A DNA stretch of 11,948 nucleotides from Clostridia bacterium (lineage in GTDB: Bacteria > Bacillota > Clostridia > Christensenellales > CAG-917). The notes under the pieces are model-generated. The model was not told the origin of the DNA. It was given only the letters and a program-made list of their open reading frames with translations, and did not search any database. Made by a program: the position numbers and the translations under genes. Location of the stretch: positions 1 through 11,948 of the forward strand of contig JAFVYE010000119.1 of NCBI GenBank assembly GCA_017500745.1, written 5' to 3'. Shown here one piece after another: positions 6,103 to 11,948 of the stretch; positions within the stretch are counted from its first letter, which is position 1; each line of letters starts with the position of its first letter.

Positions 6103-6789
6103 TTACTTTTCATCAAGGGGAATGACGTCAAGGGGATTGATGTCCTCGCCATTCTTGCTCATTTCAAAGTGAAGGTGGTTGCCGTCAAGTGATTCTGTTG
6201 CCATTGATGATGACATTGCTCCTATGACTTGGCCCTCCTCAACGGAGTCGCCCGCCTTCAAAGTGACGCCATCTGCAAGAGAGTAATAGCGTGATTGATA
6301 TCCCTCGTTGTGATCAATGATGACGTAGTTGCCGTGCAAGGGGTCAAAGCCAACCTCTTTTACGGTGCCACTTGCAACCGCCATAACCTTGCCGTCCTCT
6401 GCAATGAAGTCAAGTCCAAGGTGAGTGGAATATTGTCCCAAGGTGGGTGACCACACCAACACGGTGTTTGAGTAGTCATTGACAATGGTGCCTGTTGAGG
6501 GTGACGTAAAGGTCAAGGGTTTTACAACAGGGGTGTCGTCAACAGGGGGATTGGGCTTGTCAACTGGTGTGTCGTCAACAGGGGGATTGGGCTTGTCCAC
6601 AGGGGTGTCGTCTGAGGGGTCATTTACGTTGTCTTGGTTGATGACCATATCACTTGGTCCAAAGTTGCCCGTTGCTGCAAGGGCGATCACTGTTGCTACT
6701 GAAGCTATGCACAAAAAAATAAGAAGATAGATTGCGTTCCTTTTCATAAAGCCACTAAATCTTTTTGTGGCGACTGTCATTTTGCTCAT
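6103..6789 (-). CDS. spoIIQ: SpoIIQ-like membrane-anchored M23 (LytM-fold) protein
   Basis: This 228-residue protein has a short basic N-terminus, one membrane segment (about 18-39), an Asp/Pro-rich repeat linker (60-91) and an extracytoplasmic M23 domain (about 95-220). Zinc ligands are present: His123 and Asp127 in HLGLD, and His207 in HLH (205-207). The other catalytic His, usually in YxHL, is replaced by Ser170 in YYSLAD. The corresponding stretch of SpoIIQ proteins reads YQSL-like, so the match favours SpoIIQ, the forespore half of the SpoIIQ-SpoIIIAH channel across the sporulation septum, over a free endopeptidase. GGAGG 7 nt before the ATG supports the start. It is divergent from the acyl-CoA synthetase gene. 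A GTATA motif at 6836-6832 could be part of a forespore sigma promoter, but no good -10 follows. No SpoIIIAH gene is in the window; a general envelope M23 protein remains possible. Confidence 0.72.
   Translation of the reverse strand: MSKMTVATKRFSGFMKRNAIYLLIFLCIASVATVIALAATGNFGPSDMVINQDNVNDPSDDTPVDKPNPPVDDTPVDKPNPPVDDTPVVKPLTFTSPSTGTIVNDYSNTVLVWSPTLGQYSTHLGLDFIAEDGKVMAVASGTVKEVGFDPLHGNYVIIDHNEGYQSRYYSLADGVTLKAGDSVEEGQVIGAMSSSMATESLDGNHLHFEMSKNGEDINPLDVIPLDEK
6535..6612 (-). repeat. Tandem 36-bp repeat encoding DDTPVDKPNPPV
   Basis: Two adjacent 36-bp units (6535-6570 and 6571-6606), differing at about three positions, plus the start of a third. They encode the 12-residue DDTPVDKPNPPV linker between the membrane segment and the M23 domain. 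The high identity suggests recent slippage duplication, so linker length may vary between strains. Confidence 0.85.
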
Positions 6790-6889
6790 GTTTTACCTCC
6801 GTGACAGGAGTATTGACAGAAAAACGTCCTTTATACGTGGTTGCAAAAATTATTTTTGGCAGGACTTTTGAGGGCGAAAGGCGAAACCC

Positions 6890-6919
6890 TTGACGGAATT
6901 GCCGTTGAAAAGGTATAAT
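6890..6919 (+). promoter_or_regulatory. Promoter of the acyl-CoA synthetase-like gene, leaderless arrangement
   Basis: -35 TTGACG (6890-6895), an 18-bp spacer and a perfect -10 TATAAT (6914-6919). Counting 7 bp from the -10 places the start at 6926, which is the A of the ATG. The only purine-rich tract, AAAAGG (6908-6913), is 12 nt from the ATG and would lie upstream of the transcript start. Confidence 0.65.
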
Positions 6920-6925
6920 AAACAT

Positions 6926-8422
6926 ATGGATTACAACAAGACTATGTACAGATTCATGCGCGAGTACTGCACAAAGCACAATGCTGTTGCCGTATCTCGT
7001 GGCGGTGTCCGTCTTTCTTACGACAAGCTTGACAGAGAAGTGCGCAGGGTGGCCGGCGGACTTTTCAAGTTGGGAGTAAGACAAGGAGACGTTGTCATGT
7101 CCGCCCTCCCCAACATTGAGCAGGCGGTGTCTTTGTTGTATGCAACTTCGGTTTTGGGAGCAATCTTTGCTCCGGTACACCCCTTGCTTTCAGAGCGGGA
7201 GTTCAAAAAGGAAGTTGAGCTTCAACAACCCAAGGTGCTGGCGATCTCGGACATCAACTTTTCAAGATTTGCCAAGCACAAGAAGGGAGCAAAAGTGGTG
7301 TATTGCCCCTATCTTGCTCACGGATTTGTGGGGCTTCCGCACTCAACCAAATTTGATGAATATGTTGGGGACGGCAACGTGCCCGCATTGCATATGCACT
7401 CTGGTGGCACTTCTGGGGTGCCCAAAACCGTGGTGCTCACCGCCTACGGTGCAAATGCCCTTGTTGACAATTTGCTCAGTTCAATCCCCTACAATTTTGA
7501 CAGCAAGGACAAGATGCTGGTCACTCTGCCCATGTTCCACGGGTTTGGCCTTATTGTTGGGGTGCACGCATCTTTGTCAACAGATATGAGTGCGGTGCTT
7601 ATGCCTCGTTTTACGGGCAAATCTGCGCTGAAATCCATCAAGGACAACAAGGTGACCACCGTCATTGCAATCCCTCGTATGCTCACCAAGCTTCTTGCAA
7701 CCAAGGGTTTTGAAGGGGAGGGGGTGTCCTCGCTGGCCAACGTCTTTGTTGGTGGCGACACCCTGTCAAAGAGTCTTGCCGTTGAGTTTAATGATAGGAT
7801 GAAGAGGGCAGGGGCAACTGCCGTTGCTCAACAGGGATATGGTTTGACCGAGATTGGAAGCGTTTGCGTCCTTGCGCCAAAGGATGCAGAGGTGGGGTCT
7901 ATTGGCAGAACCATCCGCAACGTGACGCCCCTCATCGTTGATGACAATGGACGTGCTTTGGCTGATGGCGAAAAGGGCGAGCTGGTGCTTTTGAGCAATC
8001 AGACCATGCTTGGATACATTGGCAGTGATGAAGATGCTTTTGTATATGTTGACGGCAACAAATATTTGCGCACGGGGGACATCTTTTCAAAAGATGGCAA
8101 CAACCTCACTTTTTACGGCAGAAAAAAACGCCTCATCAAAATCTCTGGAATGAACGTTTTTCCCAGCGAAATTGAGAGGGTGGCAAAAGAGATTTCTTAC
8201 GTCAATGAGTGCGCCGTCATTGAAAGAAGCGTGGGTGGAAAAACTCAAATTGAGCTTGTCATAGTGGGCAAACTCACGGACAAACAAAAAGATGAGGTGC
8301 GAAAGCACGTGGGCAAAAACTTATCACATTGGCACGTGCCCGGCATTGTCACGTCAATTGACGCCATGCCCTACACCACAATAGGCAAGGTTGACTACAA
8401 CGCCTTGGAAAAAATGTATTAA
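6926..8422 (+). CDS. AMP-forming acyl-CoA synthetase/ligase (ANL superfamily)
   Basis: This 498-residue cytoplasmic enzyme activates a carboxylic acid with ATP to an acyl-adenylate and then, most likely, transfers it to CoA. ANL core motifs occur in order: A3 HSGGTSGVPK (158-167, the phosphate loop), LPMFHGFG (201-208), A5 GYGLTE (304-309), A7 TGD (383-385), A8 hinge GRKKRLIKISG (398-408) and A10 IGKVD with Lys488. The length and A8/A10 regions resemble fatty-acyl-CoA synthetases; the substrate cannot be read. A carrier-protein or aryl acid ligase is an alternative. There is no carrier domain or membrane segment. ATG 6926 is chosen over the upstream TTG at 6890, which lies inside the -35 box. 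It forms a single-gene unit ending at a shared terminator. The start has no well-placed Shine-Dalgarno. Confidence 0.9.
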   Translation: MDYNKTMYRFMREYCTKHNAVAVSRGGVRLSYDKLDREVRRVAGGLFKLGVRQGDVVMSALPNIEQAVSLLYATSVLGAIFAPVHPLLSEREFKKEVELQQPKVLAISDINFSRFAKHKKGAKVVYCPYLAHGFVGLPHSTKFDEYVGDGNVPALHMHSGGTSGVPKTVVLTAYGANALVDNLLSSIPYNFDSKDKMLVTLPMFHGFGLIVGVHASLSTDMSAVLMPRFTGKSALKSIKDNKVTTVIAIPRMLTKLLATKGFEGEGVSSLANVFVGGDTLSKSLAVEFNDRMKRAGATAVAQQGYGLTEIGSVCVLAPKDAEVGSIGRTIRNVTPLIVDDNGRALADGEKGELVLLSNQTMLGYIGSDEDAFVYVDGNKYLRTGDIFSKDGNNLTFYGRKKRLIKISGMNVFPSEIERVAKEISYVNECAVIERSVGGKTQIELVIVGKLTDKQKDEVRKHVGKNLSHWHVPGIVTSIDAMPYTTIGKVDYNALEKMY

Positions 8423-8440
8423 TTAAAAACGCATAAATGA

Positions 8441-8467
8441 AAAACGCCTCGTAGCGAGGCGTTTTTT
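8441..8467. terminator. Bidirectional intrinsic terminator between the ligase gene and spoVG
   Basis: The stem CGCCTCG (8445-8451) pairs with CGAGGCG (8455-8461) around a 3-nt loop. It is flanked by an A run (8440-8444) and a T6 run (8462-8467). It ends plus-strand transcription of the acyl-CoA synthetase gene and, read on the minus strand with TTTTT, that of spoVG, whose stop codon (8469-8467) touches the hairpin. Confidence 0.93.
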
Positions 8468-8742
8468 CATTGTTGATCTTCTTCAAGAACTTTGTTGTAG
8501 GCGTCAAGAACTTTTGATTTGACAAATTCTCTTGTTTCGGTGTTGATGGGATGAGCAATATCCTTAAATTCTCCATCGGGAGTTTTTCTTGAGGGCATTG
8601 CAACAAAAACACCATCTGCACCAGCAATGATCTTAATGTCGTGGATTGCAAAGCAATCATCTACGATGATTGATGCAATTGCTTTGAGCTTTGAGTCCTC
8701 TTTTTGTACCAAGCGAACCTTTGTGTCTGTAATGTTCAACAT
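8467..8742 (-). CDS. spoVG: SpoVG, putative septation/RNA-binding regulator
   Basis: This 91-residue protein closely follows the SpoVG pattern: TDTKVRLV near the start, LKAIASIIVDDCFAIHDIKI in the middle, and GVFVAMPSRKTPDGEFKDIAHPI towards the end. These are the conserved core of a family of about 85-100 residues. SpoVG proteins bind nucleic acid and affect septation, sporulation and capsule or virulence gene expression in Bacillota. The ATG at 8742 is preferred over the longer frame from 8781 because AGAAGGTG lies 5 nt upstream and the family starts with M(L/E/K)-(I/V)TDxR. It is divergent from murC. The stop abuts the terminator hairpin. Identification is firm. Confidence 0.96.
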   Translation of the reverse strand: MLNITDTKVRLVQKEDSKLKAIASIIVDDCFAIHDIKIIAGADGVFVAMPSRKTPDGEFKDIAHPINTETREFVKSKVLDAYNKVLEEDQQ

Positions 8743-8781
8743 ATGTGCACCTTCTTTTGCATCTCTGCATATAATAAACAA

Positions 8782-8810
8782 ATATTACATCATTTTTTAT
8801 AAAATATCAA
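8782..8810 (-). promoter_or_regulatory. Candidate spoVG promoter
   Basis: On the minus strand, -35 TTGATA (8810-8805), a 17-bp spacer and -10 TAATAT (8787-8782, 4/6). The start would be near 8775, giving a leader of about 33 nt with the Shine-Dalgarno AGAAGGTG. In Bacillus subtilis spoVG is transcribed by sigma-H; I see no clear sigma-H match here. Confidence 0.45.
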
Positions 8811-8839
8811 TAGTAAATAATAAAAATTTTGTATTGATA
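8805..8839. repeat. Inverted repeat TATCAATA / TATTGATA between spoVG and murC
   Basis: TATCAATA (8805-8812) and its exact complement TATTGATA (8832-8839) are separated by 19 bp. The left arm contains the spoVG -35 TTGATA on the minus strand. The right arm contains TTGATA in the direction of murC. It is either two mirror-image -35 elements or a site for one regulator acting on both genes. Confidence 0.45.
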
Positions 8840-8872
8840 GCAAAAAATGAGGGATATGCATATGATTTGGGT

Positions 8873-10282
8873 ATGAATATGTATAAAAATGTCAAAATAC
8901 ATTTTGTGGGGATTGGAGGCGCAAGCATGAGCGCCCTTGCTGAATACGTGCTGTTGCGGGGAGGCCAAGTGTCCGGAAGCGACAGGACAAAAAGTCAGAT
9001 TACAGACAACATTTCAAAAGCGTGCAAAGTGGTCATTGGAGAGGATCCTTCATTGGTGGACGGAGTTGATATGGTGGTGTATACATCCGCCGTGAGCCCA
9101 CAAAATAAAGAGCTTTGCAGGGCAAGGGCTTTGAACGTCCCAACCCTTGAAAGAAAGGACTTTCTGGCCCTGGTTGCCAAGGATTTTCAAAGGACAATTG
9201 CTGTTGCCGGCACCCACGGCAAAACCACCGTCACAGCTTTGATCATACACTTGTTGAAATCGGTTGGAGCATGTTTTTCTGCCCACGTTGGCGGAGATAC
9301 GGAATACGGCAATTTCGTGCTGGATGGAGAGGATATTTTTGTCACCGAAGCTTGTGAGTATAAATCCAGTCTGTTGAGTTTGACTCCAGCCGTCAGCGTG
9401 GTGCTCAACGCCGAGCTTGACCATCCAGACTGTTACAAAACCTTGAAAGATTTGACAAAGGTGTTTTTGTCATTTTTGTCAAAGGGATTGGTGCAAATCG
9501 TGTCGGGGGAGTTTTTGAACGTATGCAAGAATGAGCATATTTGCAACTGTAAATATGAGAGAAATCTGTTGAAATATGAGGGCGATGTTGTACAAAACGG
9601 AGTGTATGCATTCTCAAATGGCAAGGTGGATATATGGACATATGAAAGAGTGTTGGAAAGAGAAAAGACCACGCCCAAAAACCACTCTCAAATGGTTGTT
9701 TTCAAAAATGGACATATGGTTGGACAAACAAAAACCTACGACGCTAACCCCCACACTCCCCTCAACGTGTTGGTTGCAATTGTAGTGCTGGACATGATTG
9801 GAATTGAATTTTGTCATGTGTCAAACAACGTTGAAAGCTTTGGAGGAGTGAAGAGAAGAAATCAGCTGGCAGGCAAAATCAACGGAGCGCAGGTGGTGTT
9901 TGACTACGCCCATCATCCCACTCAAATCAGAGGGATGCTTGCCCAATATGAAGGCAAAAAGTTGGTTGTGTTCCAGCCCCACACCTATTCACGCACCAAG
10001 GCGTATTTTGATGACTTTGTGAGGGAGCTGTCAAGGGCGGACAAGCTCATCATTATGGCAACGTATGGGGCGAGAGAGGTCAATGAGGATGGGGTTGATG
10101 GGGATGCTCTTGTTGCAGAAATTTTGACAAAATTTGCAAAACACGACGTTTATCACTTGAAAACGACAGATGAAGTTCTTGAAATGGTAAAAAAGCTTAG
10201 TTTTGACATGGATTACGCTTTGTTTCTTGGGGCTGGGGACATCTACGATTTGATGAGCAAGCTTGACTATGACCGACACTAA
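8873..10282 (+). CDS. murC: UDP-N-acetylmuramate--L-alanine ligase
   Basis: MurC adds L-alanine to UDP-N-acetylmuramic acid with ATP, the first peptide step of peptidoglycan precursor synthesis in the cytoplasm. From 8873 it has 469 residues, close to the family's 450-470. Numbered from the second Met (8879): HFVGIGGASMSALA (8-21, Rossmann UDP-binding), GTHGKTT (111-117, P-loop), TEACE (156-160), NAELDHPD (177-184), GGVKRR (322-327) and FDYAHHPTQI (341-350, the MurC-specific motif, DDYGHHP in most), PHTYSRTK (367-374). The longer frame back to 8627 is rejected because it overlaps spoVG and lacks homologous character. ATG 8873 and ATG 8879 are both possible. Neither has a strong Shine-Dalgarno (GGG 7 nt before 8879), and TATGAT (8861-8866) lies 6 bp before 8873. 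No terminator follows; the stop overlaps the convergent gene. Confidence 0.95.
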   Translation: MNMYKNVKIHFVGIGGASMSALAEYVLLRGGQVSGSDRTKSQITDNISKACKVVIGEDPSLVDGVDMVVYTSAVSPQNKELCRARALNVPTLERKDFLALVAKDFQRTIAVAGTHGKTTVTALIIHLLKSVGACFSAHVGGDTEYGNFVLDGEDIFVTEACEYKSSLLSLTPAVSVVLNAELDHPDCYKTLKDLTKVFLSFLSKGLVQIVSGEFLNVCKNEHICNCKYERNLLKYEGDVVQNGVYAFSNGKVDIWTYERVLEREKTTPKNHSQMVVFKNGHMVGQTKTYDANPHTPLNVLVAIVVLDMIGIEFCHVSNNVESFGGVKRRNQLAGKINGAQVVFDYAHHPTQIRGMLAQYEGKKLVVFQPHTYSRTKAYFDDFVRELSRADKLIIMATYGAREVNEDGVDGDALVAEILTKFAKHDVYHLKTTDEVLEMVKKLSFDMDYALFLGAGDIYDLMSKLDYDRH

Positions 10283-10656
10283 ATTACGTCCTCAAGATTG
10301 AAGTCAAGGATTTGATGGATGTTTTTGGACATAGAAATGAGGGACTGGCACTTGCTCATGGCGTTGTTGAAGTCGCCACATTCAAGGGACCCTTCTTGTT
10401 CTGCAAGAGCCACCGAAAAAGCACGTATGTCTGGAGAGAAAGTAAACAGCTCAATGTGCTTGCGCTTTTGCTCCCACCACAAAGACAACTCCTTTGTCAA
10501 AGATAGTGCTTGGTCGCTTTCGGCGTGCAGTTGTTCCTCAATGGCGTACAGCATTTGGTCAAGCTGGTCAAATGTGCGGTCAATATACATATGTTCAAGC
10601 ACTCCTGCACTCAGAATGATGGACAGCACCGCAAGGGCAACAAAAACCTTTTTCAT
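10279..10656 (-). CDS. DUF4363-family protein
   Basis: This 125-residue protein has an N-terminal signal/anchor segment (about 4-18) and a charged, helical remainder containing SLWWEQKRKHIELFTFSPDI (about 57-76), rich in Glu, Leu and Trp, as in DUF4363 proteins. Function is unknown. Such proteins occur in Clostridia next to DUF421 membrane proteins, as here. The ATG at 10656 overlaps the DUF421 stop as ATGA, and GGAGG (10668-10664) is suitably placed, so the two genes are translationally coupled. It probably lies outside the membrane, attached by its N-terminus. Its TAG stop overlaps the murC stop by 4 bp on the opposite strand. Confidence 0.8.
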   Translation of the reverse strand: MKKVFVALAVLSIILSAGVLEHMYIDRTFDQLDQMLYAIEEQLHAESDQALSLTKELSLWWEQKRKHIELFTFSPDIRAFSVALAEQEGSLECGDFNNAMSKCQSLISMSKNIHQILDFNLEDVI

Positions 10657-11357
10657 TGTGCGTCCTCCATGGTCAACGTGATGCTGTCGCTGTTGTAGGG
10701 TTGCACAAACACGTCTTTGCCCTGCAATAGAAGAAGCAACACGTCCTTGCTGTCCATGTTGAGTTGGTCAAGAAGCTTGATCACTCGCTGTTTGGTGACT
10801 CCGTCCACAAGAGAAAGGTTGCCTCCAAGAAAGTTGCCTTCAAGGATTATGGTGACAGGCATAAAGGATCTGTCAACCTCAACCGATATATCCTCTGGGC
10901 ATAGTGGACGCTTGTTGGCCTTGGGCAACACGGTCATTGACCCGTTGGTTTCAATGATTGCGTACTCAACTTCTGCAGGGTTGAACACGTCCTTGCCTCG
11001 CAATGCCTCCATCAAATCGTCCGTGTCCATATTCAGCTCTTTCATCACGTTGTGCAAGATGTTTCCTCTCTCAATTACCACAACGGGCTTGCCGTTGAGC
11101 ACCTTGCGGAAGCGTACGCTTTTTGAGGCCAGCTTTGTCATGATTATGTGGACTATGAACAGAGTGAAAACGGGGATTATGCCATATATTATGGGGATTG
11201 TTGGGTCGCTCATTGGGATGCAAGCCAGCTCGCTTGCCACCAAAGTTATGGCAAACTCAAAGGGTTGCAGTTCTCCAAGCTGACGCTTGCCCATAAGGCG
11301 CATTGCCACAAGAAGAAAAAAGTAAATTATTATGCTCCGTACAAAAATGTTCAGCAT
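10653..11357 (-). CDS. DUF421 (YetF-type) membrane protein
   Basis: This 234-residue protein has two to three N-terminal membrane segments (about 4-21, 34-50, 55-75) and a cytoplasmic C-terminal part. Family hallmarks are RLMGKRQLGELQPFEF (20-35), NGKPVVVIERGNI (88-100), LRGKDVFNPAEVEYAI (119-134) and ETNGSMTVLPK (136-146). Two related cytoplasmic segments, LNMDTDDLMEALRGKDVF (108-125) and LNMDSKDVLL...QGKDVF (199-217), look like an internal duplication, as in YetF-type proteins. B. subtilis YetF has been linked to spore-related and membrane functions, but no activity is settled. The start at 11357 fits the family N-terminus but has no Shine-Dalgarno and lies in the loop of a long hairpin. 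It is 38 bp downstream of the flippase gene and coupled to DUF4363. Confidence 0.87.
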   Translation of the reverse strand: MLNIFVRSIIIYFFLLVAMRLMGKRQLGELQPFEFAITLVASELACIPMSDPTIPIIYGIIPVFTLFIVHIIMTKLASKSVRFRKVLNGKPVVVIERGNILHNVMKELNMDTDDLMEALRGKDVFNPAEVEYAIIETNGSMTVLPKANKRPLCPEDISVEVDRSFMPVTIILEGNFLGGNLSLVDGVTKQRVIKLLDQLNMDSKDVLLLLLQGKDVFVQPYNSDSITLTMEDAQ

Positions 11358-11387
11358 AAAGCTATTTTGTCACGGAGCAGTTTTTTT
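11334..11387 (+). terminator. Long hairpin plus T7 on the plus strand, over the DUF421 start codon
   Basis: GCTCCGT (11334-11340) pairs with ACGGAGC (11372-11378). The stem continues with ACAAAA paired to TTTTGT after a one-base bulge, and T7 follows at 11381-11387. On the plus strand this has terminator form, although no plus-strand gene lies here; it could stop antisense transcription coming from murC. On the minus strand the same structure places the DUF421 ATG (11357-11355) in the loop. Confidence 0.55.
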
Positions 11388-11395
11388 ATTACAAA

Positions 11396-11948
11396 CTATT
11401 TTGTGCGTGCCCTATGCCGTGCTGTAACGGGCTTTAAAGAGGTTTTGTGGCTTCGGGTGTAAAAGCGCCCTGTCAAAGCTTTCCCTTTCATAGAAAGGGA
11501 CGTGGTGGGCGCAAGGAGCTTGACGTAACCTTTGACGTCCACAATCTCAAAGGCAGACACGCATATGACAAAAAAGAAAATTAAATAAAAGCCAGTCACC
11601 ACTGCAGAAAACCAATGGCCGACATATCTTTCAAGCACTCTTATTGTAAAGAGGCCTATGACGCCAAGTGGTGCAGAAAAGCATATGGTTTGAATGGTCT
11701 TTTTGAGTCCGTCAAGGCCTTTGAGGTGCTTTTTTAGCGTGACAAGGTTGAGGAGTGCGGTCACGGTCATCGTCACGCCCATGCCCACGGCAACGGCGTA
11801 CACGCCTATGAGCTGTGGAAGCAAAAATATGCAGGGCAACATGAGCACCGCTCCTGCAACGTAGTTGATGAAGGTGCGTTTTTCAAGACCCAATGAGTTG
11901 AGCATTGGAGTGGCCCAGCCACCAATGGCAATGGGAAACACCATGGGG
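11396..11948 (-). CDS. SpoVB/MurJ-type polysaccharide flippase, C-terminal part, cut by window edge
   Basis: About 184 C-terminal residues are visible and the frame is open at the right edge. Visible features are several hydrophobic membrane segments (around the PMLNSLG, LPQLIGVYAVAVGMG, PLGVIGLFTIRVL and YLIFFFVICVSAF stretches), with the MLNSLGLEKRTFINY and IGVYAVAVG pattern typical of polysaccharide-transport (MOP/MATE-like) proteins such as SpoVB and MurJ. These move lipid-linked sugars, for example lipid II, across the membrane. The tail is unusually basic (final RSHKTSLKPVTARHRARTK), cytoplasmic by the positive-inside rule. It is upstream of DUF421-DUF4363 in the same direction, 38 bp away. 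SpoVB fits the sporulation context, but MurJ or a capsule flippase cannot be excluded without the N-terminal part. Confidence 0.75.
   Translation of the reverse strand, partial: PMVFPIAIGGWATPMLNSLGLEKRTFINYVAGAVLMLPCIFLLPQLIGVYAVAVGMGVTMTVTALLNLVTLKKHLKGLDGLKKTIQTICFSAPLGVIGLFTIRVLERYVGHWFSAVVTGFYLIFFFVICVSAFEIVDVKGYVKLLAPTTSLSMKGKALTGRFYTRSHKTSLKPVTARHRARTK

Noticed and set aside
6535..6612. CRISPR-like or mobile repeat
   Set aside because: The 36-bp units are directly adjacent with no spacers and lie in frame within the M23 gene, encoding a Pro/Asp linker.
8627..8872. N-terminal extension of murC
   Set aside because: It would add more than 80 residues before the Rossmann motif, overlaps spoVG on the opposite strand and has no ribosome binding site; MurC proteins begin close to the HFVGIGG motif.
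1..11948. Mobile elements, prophage genes, tRNA or rRNA
   Set aside because: No transposase, integrase, phage structural or RNA-gene signature, and no terminal repeats or target duplications, were found on reading both strands.

Overview
The window looks like a chromosomal segment of a spore-forming, Gram-positive bacterium of the class Clostridia, probably an uncultured gut-type lineage. This rests on a SpoIIQ-like M23 protein, SpoVG, a DUF421-DUF4363 gene pair, MurC, strong Shine-Dalgarno sequences (GGAGG-type) and sigma-A-like promoters. Standard genetic code fits every gene. I see no tRNA, rRNA, CRISPR array, transposase or integrase, so the region appears to be ordinary chromosome.

Layout. 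1-790 (-): 5' half of ATP-dependent PEP carboxykinase (pckA), running off the left edge. 791-1091: divergent promoter region. 1092-1937 (+): HAD-family phosphatase, ending at a bidirectional terminator. 2000-4420 (-): 806-residue secreted lipoprotein with InlB B-type repeats and about eight 31-residue GLUG-like repeats, with its own strong promoter. 4551-5788 (-): a translationally coupled ECF sigma factor and single-pass membrane protein, probably an anti-sigma factor. 5789-6102: regulatory DNA with a perfect operator-like palindrome at the sigma promoter, direct repeats, a terminator and a large inverted repeat. 6103-6789 (-): SpoIIQ-like M23 protein. 6926-8422 (+): AMP-forming acyl-CoA synthetase-like enzyme. 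8467-8742 (-): SpoVG. 8873-10282 (+): MurC. 10279-11357 (-): DUF421 membrane protein and DUF4363 protein, downstream of the C-terminal part of a SpoVB/MurJ-type flippase (11396 to right edge).

How the genes may work together. The right half is envelope- and sporulation-themed: peptidoglycan precursor ligase, lipid-linked sugar flippase, SpoVG, SpoIIQ-like protein and YetF-type membrane protein. The left half combines central metabolism (pckA) with a possible envelope-signalling and surface-adhesin cluster (sigma factor, membrane regulator, large lipoprotein).

The most interesting signals are in the non-coding DNA: a 30-bp perfect inverted repeat spanning the -10 box and start codon of the sigma gene; several genes whose -10 box lies only 6-7 bp before the ATG with no well-placed Shine-Dalgarno (candidate leaderless mRNAs); a hairpin holding the DUF421 start codon in its loop and shaped like a terminator on the other strand; and a 12-bp inverted repeat 3' of the SpoIIQ-like gene.
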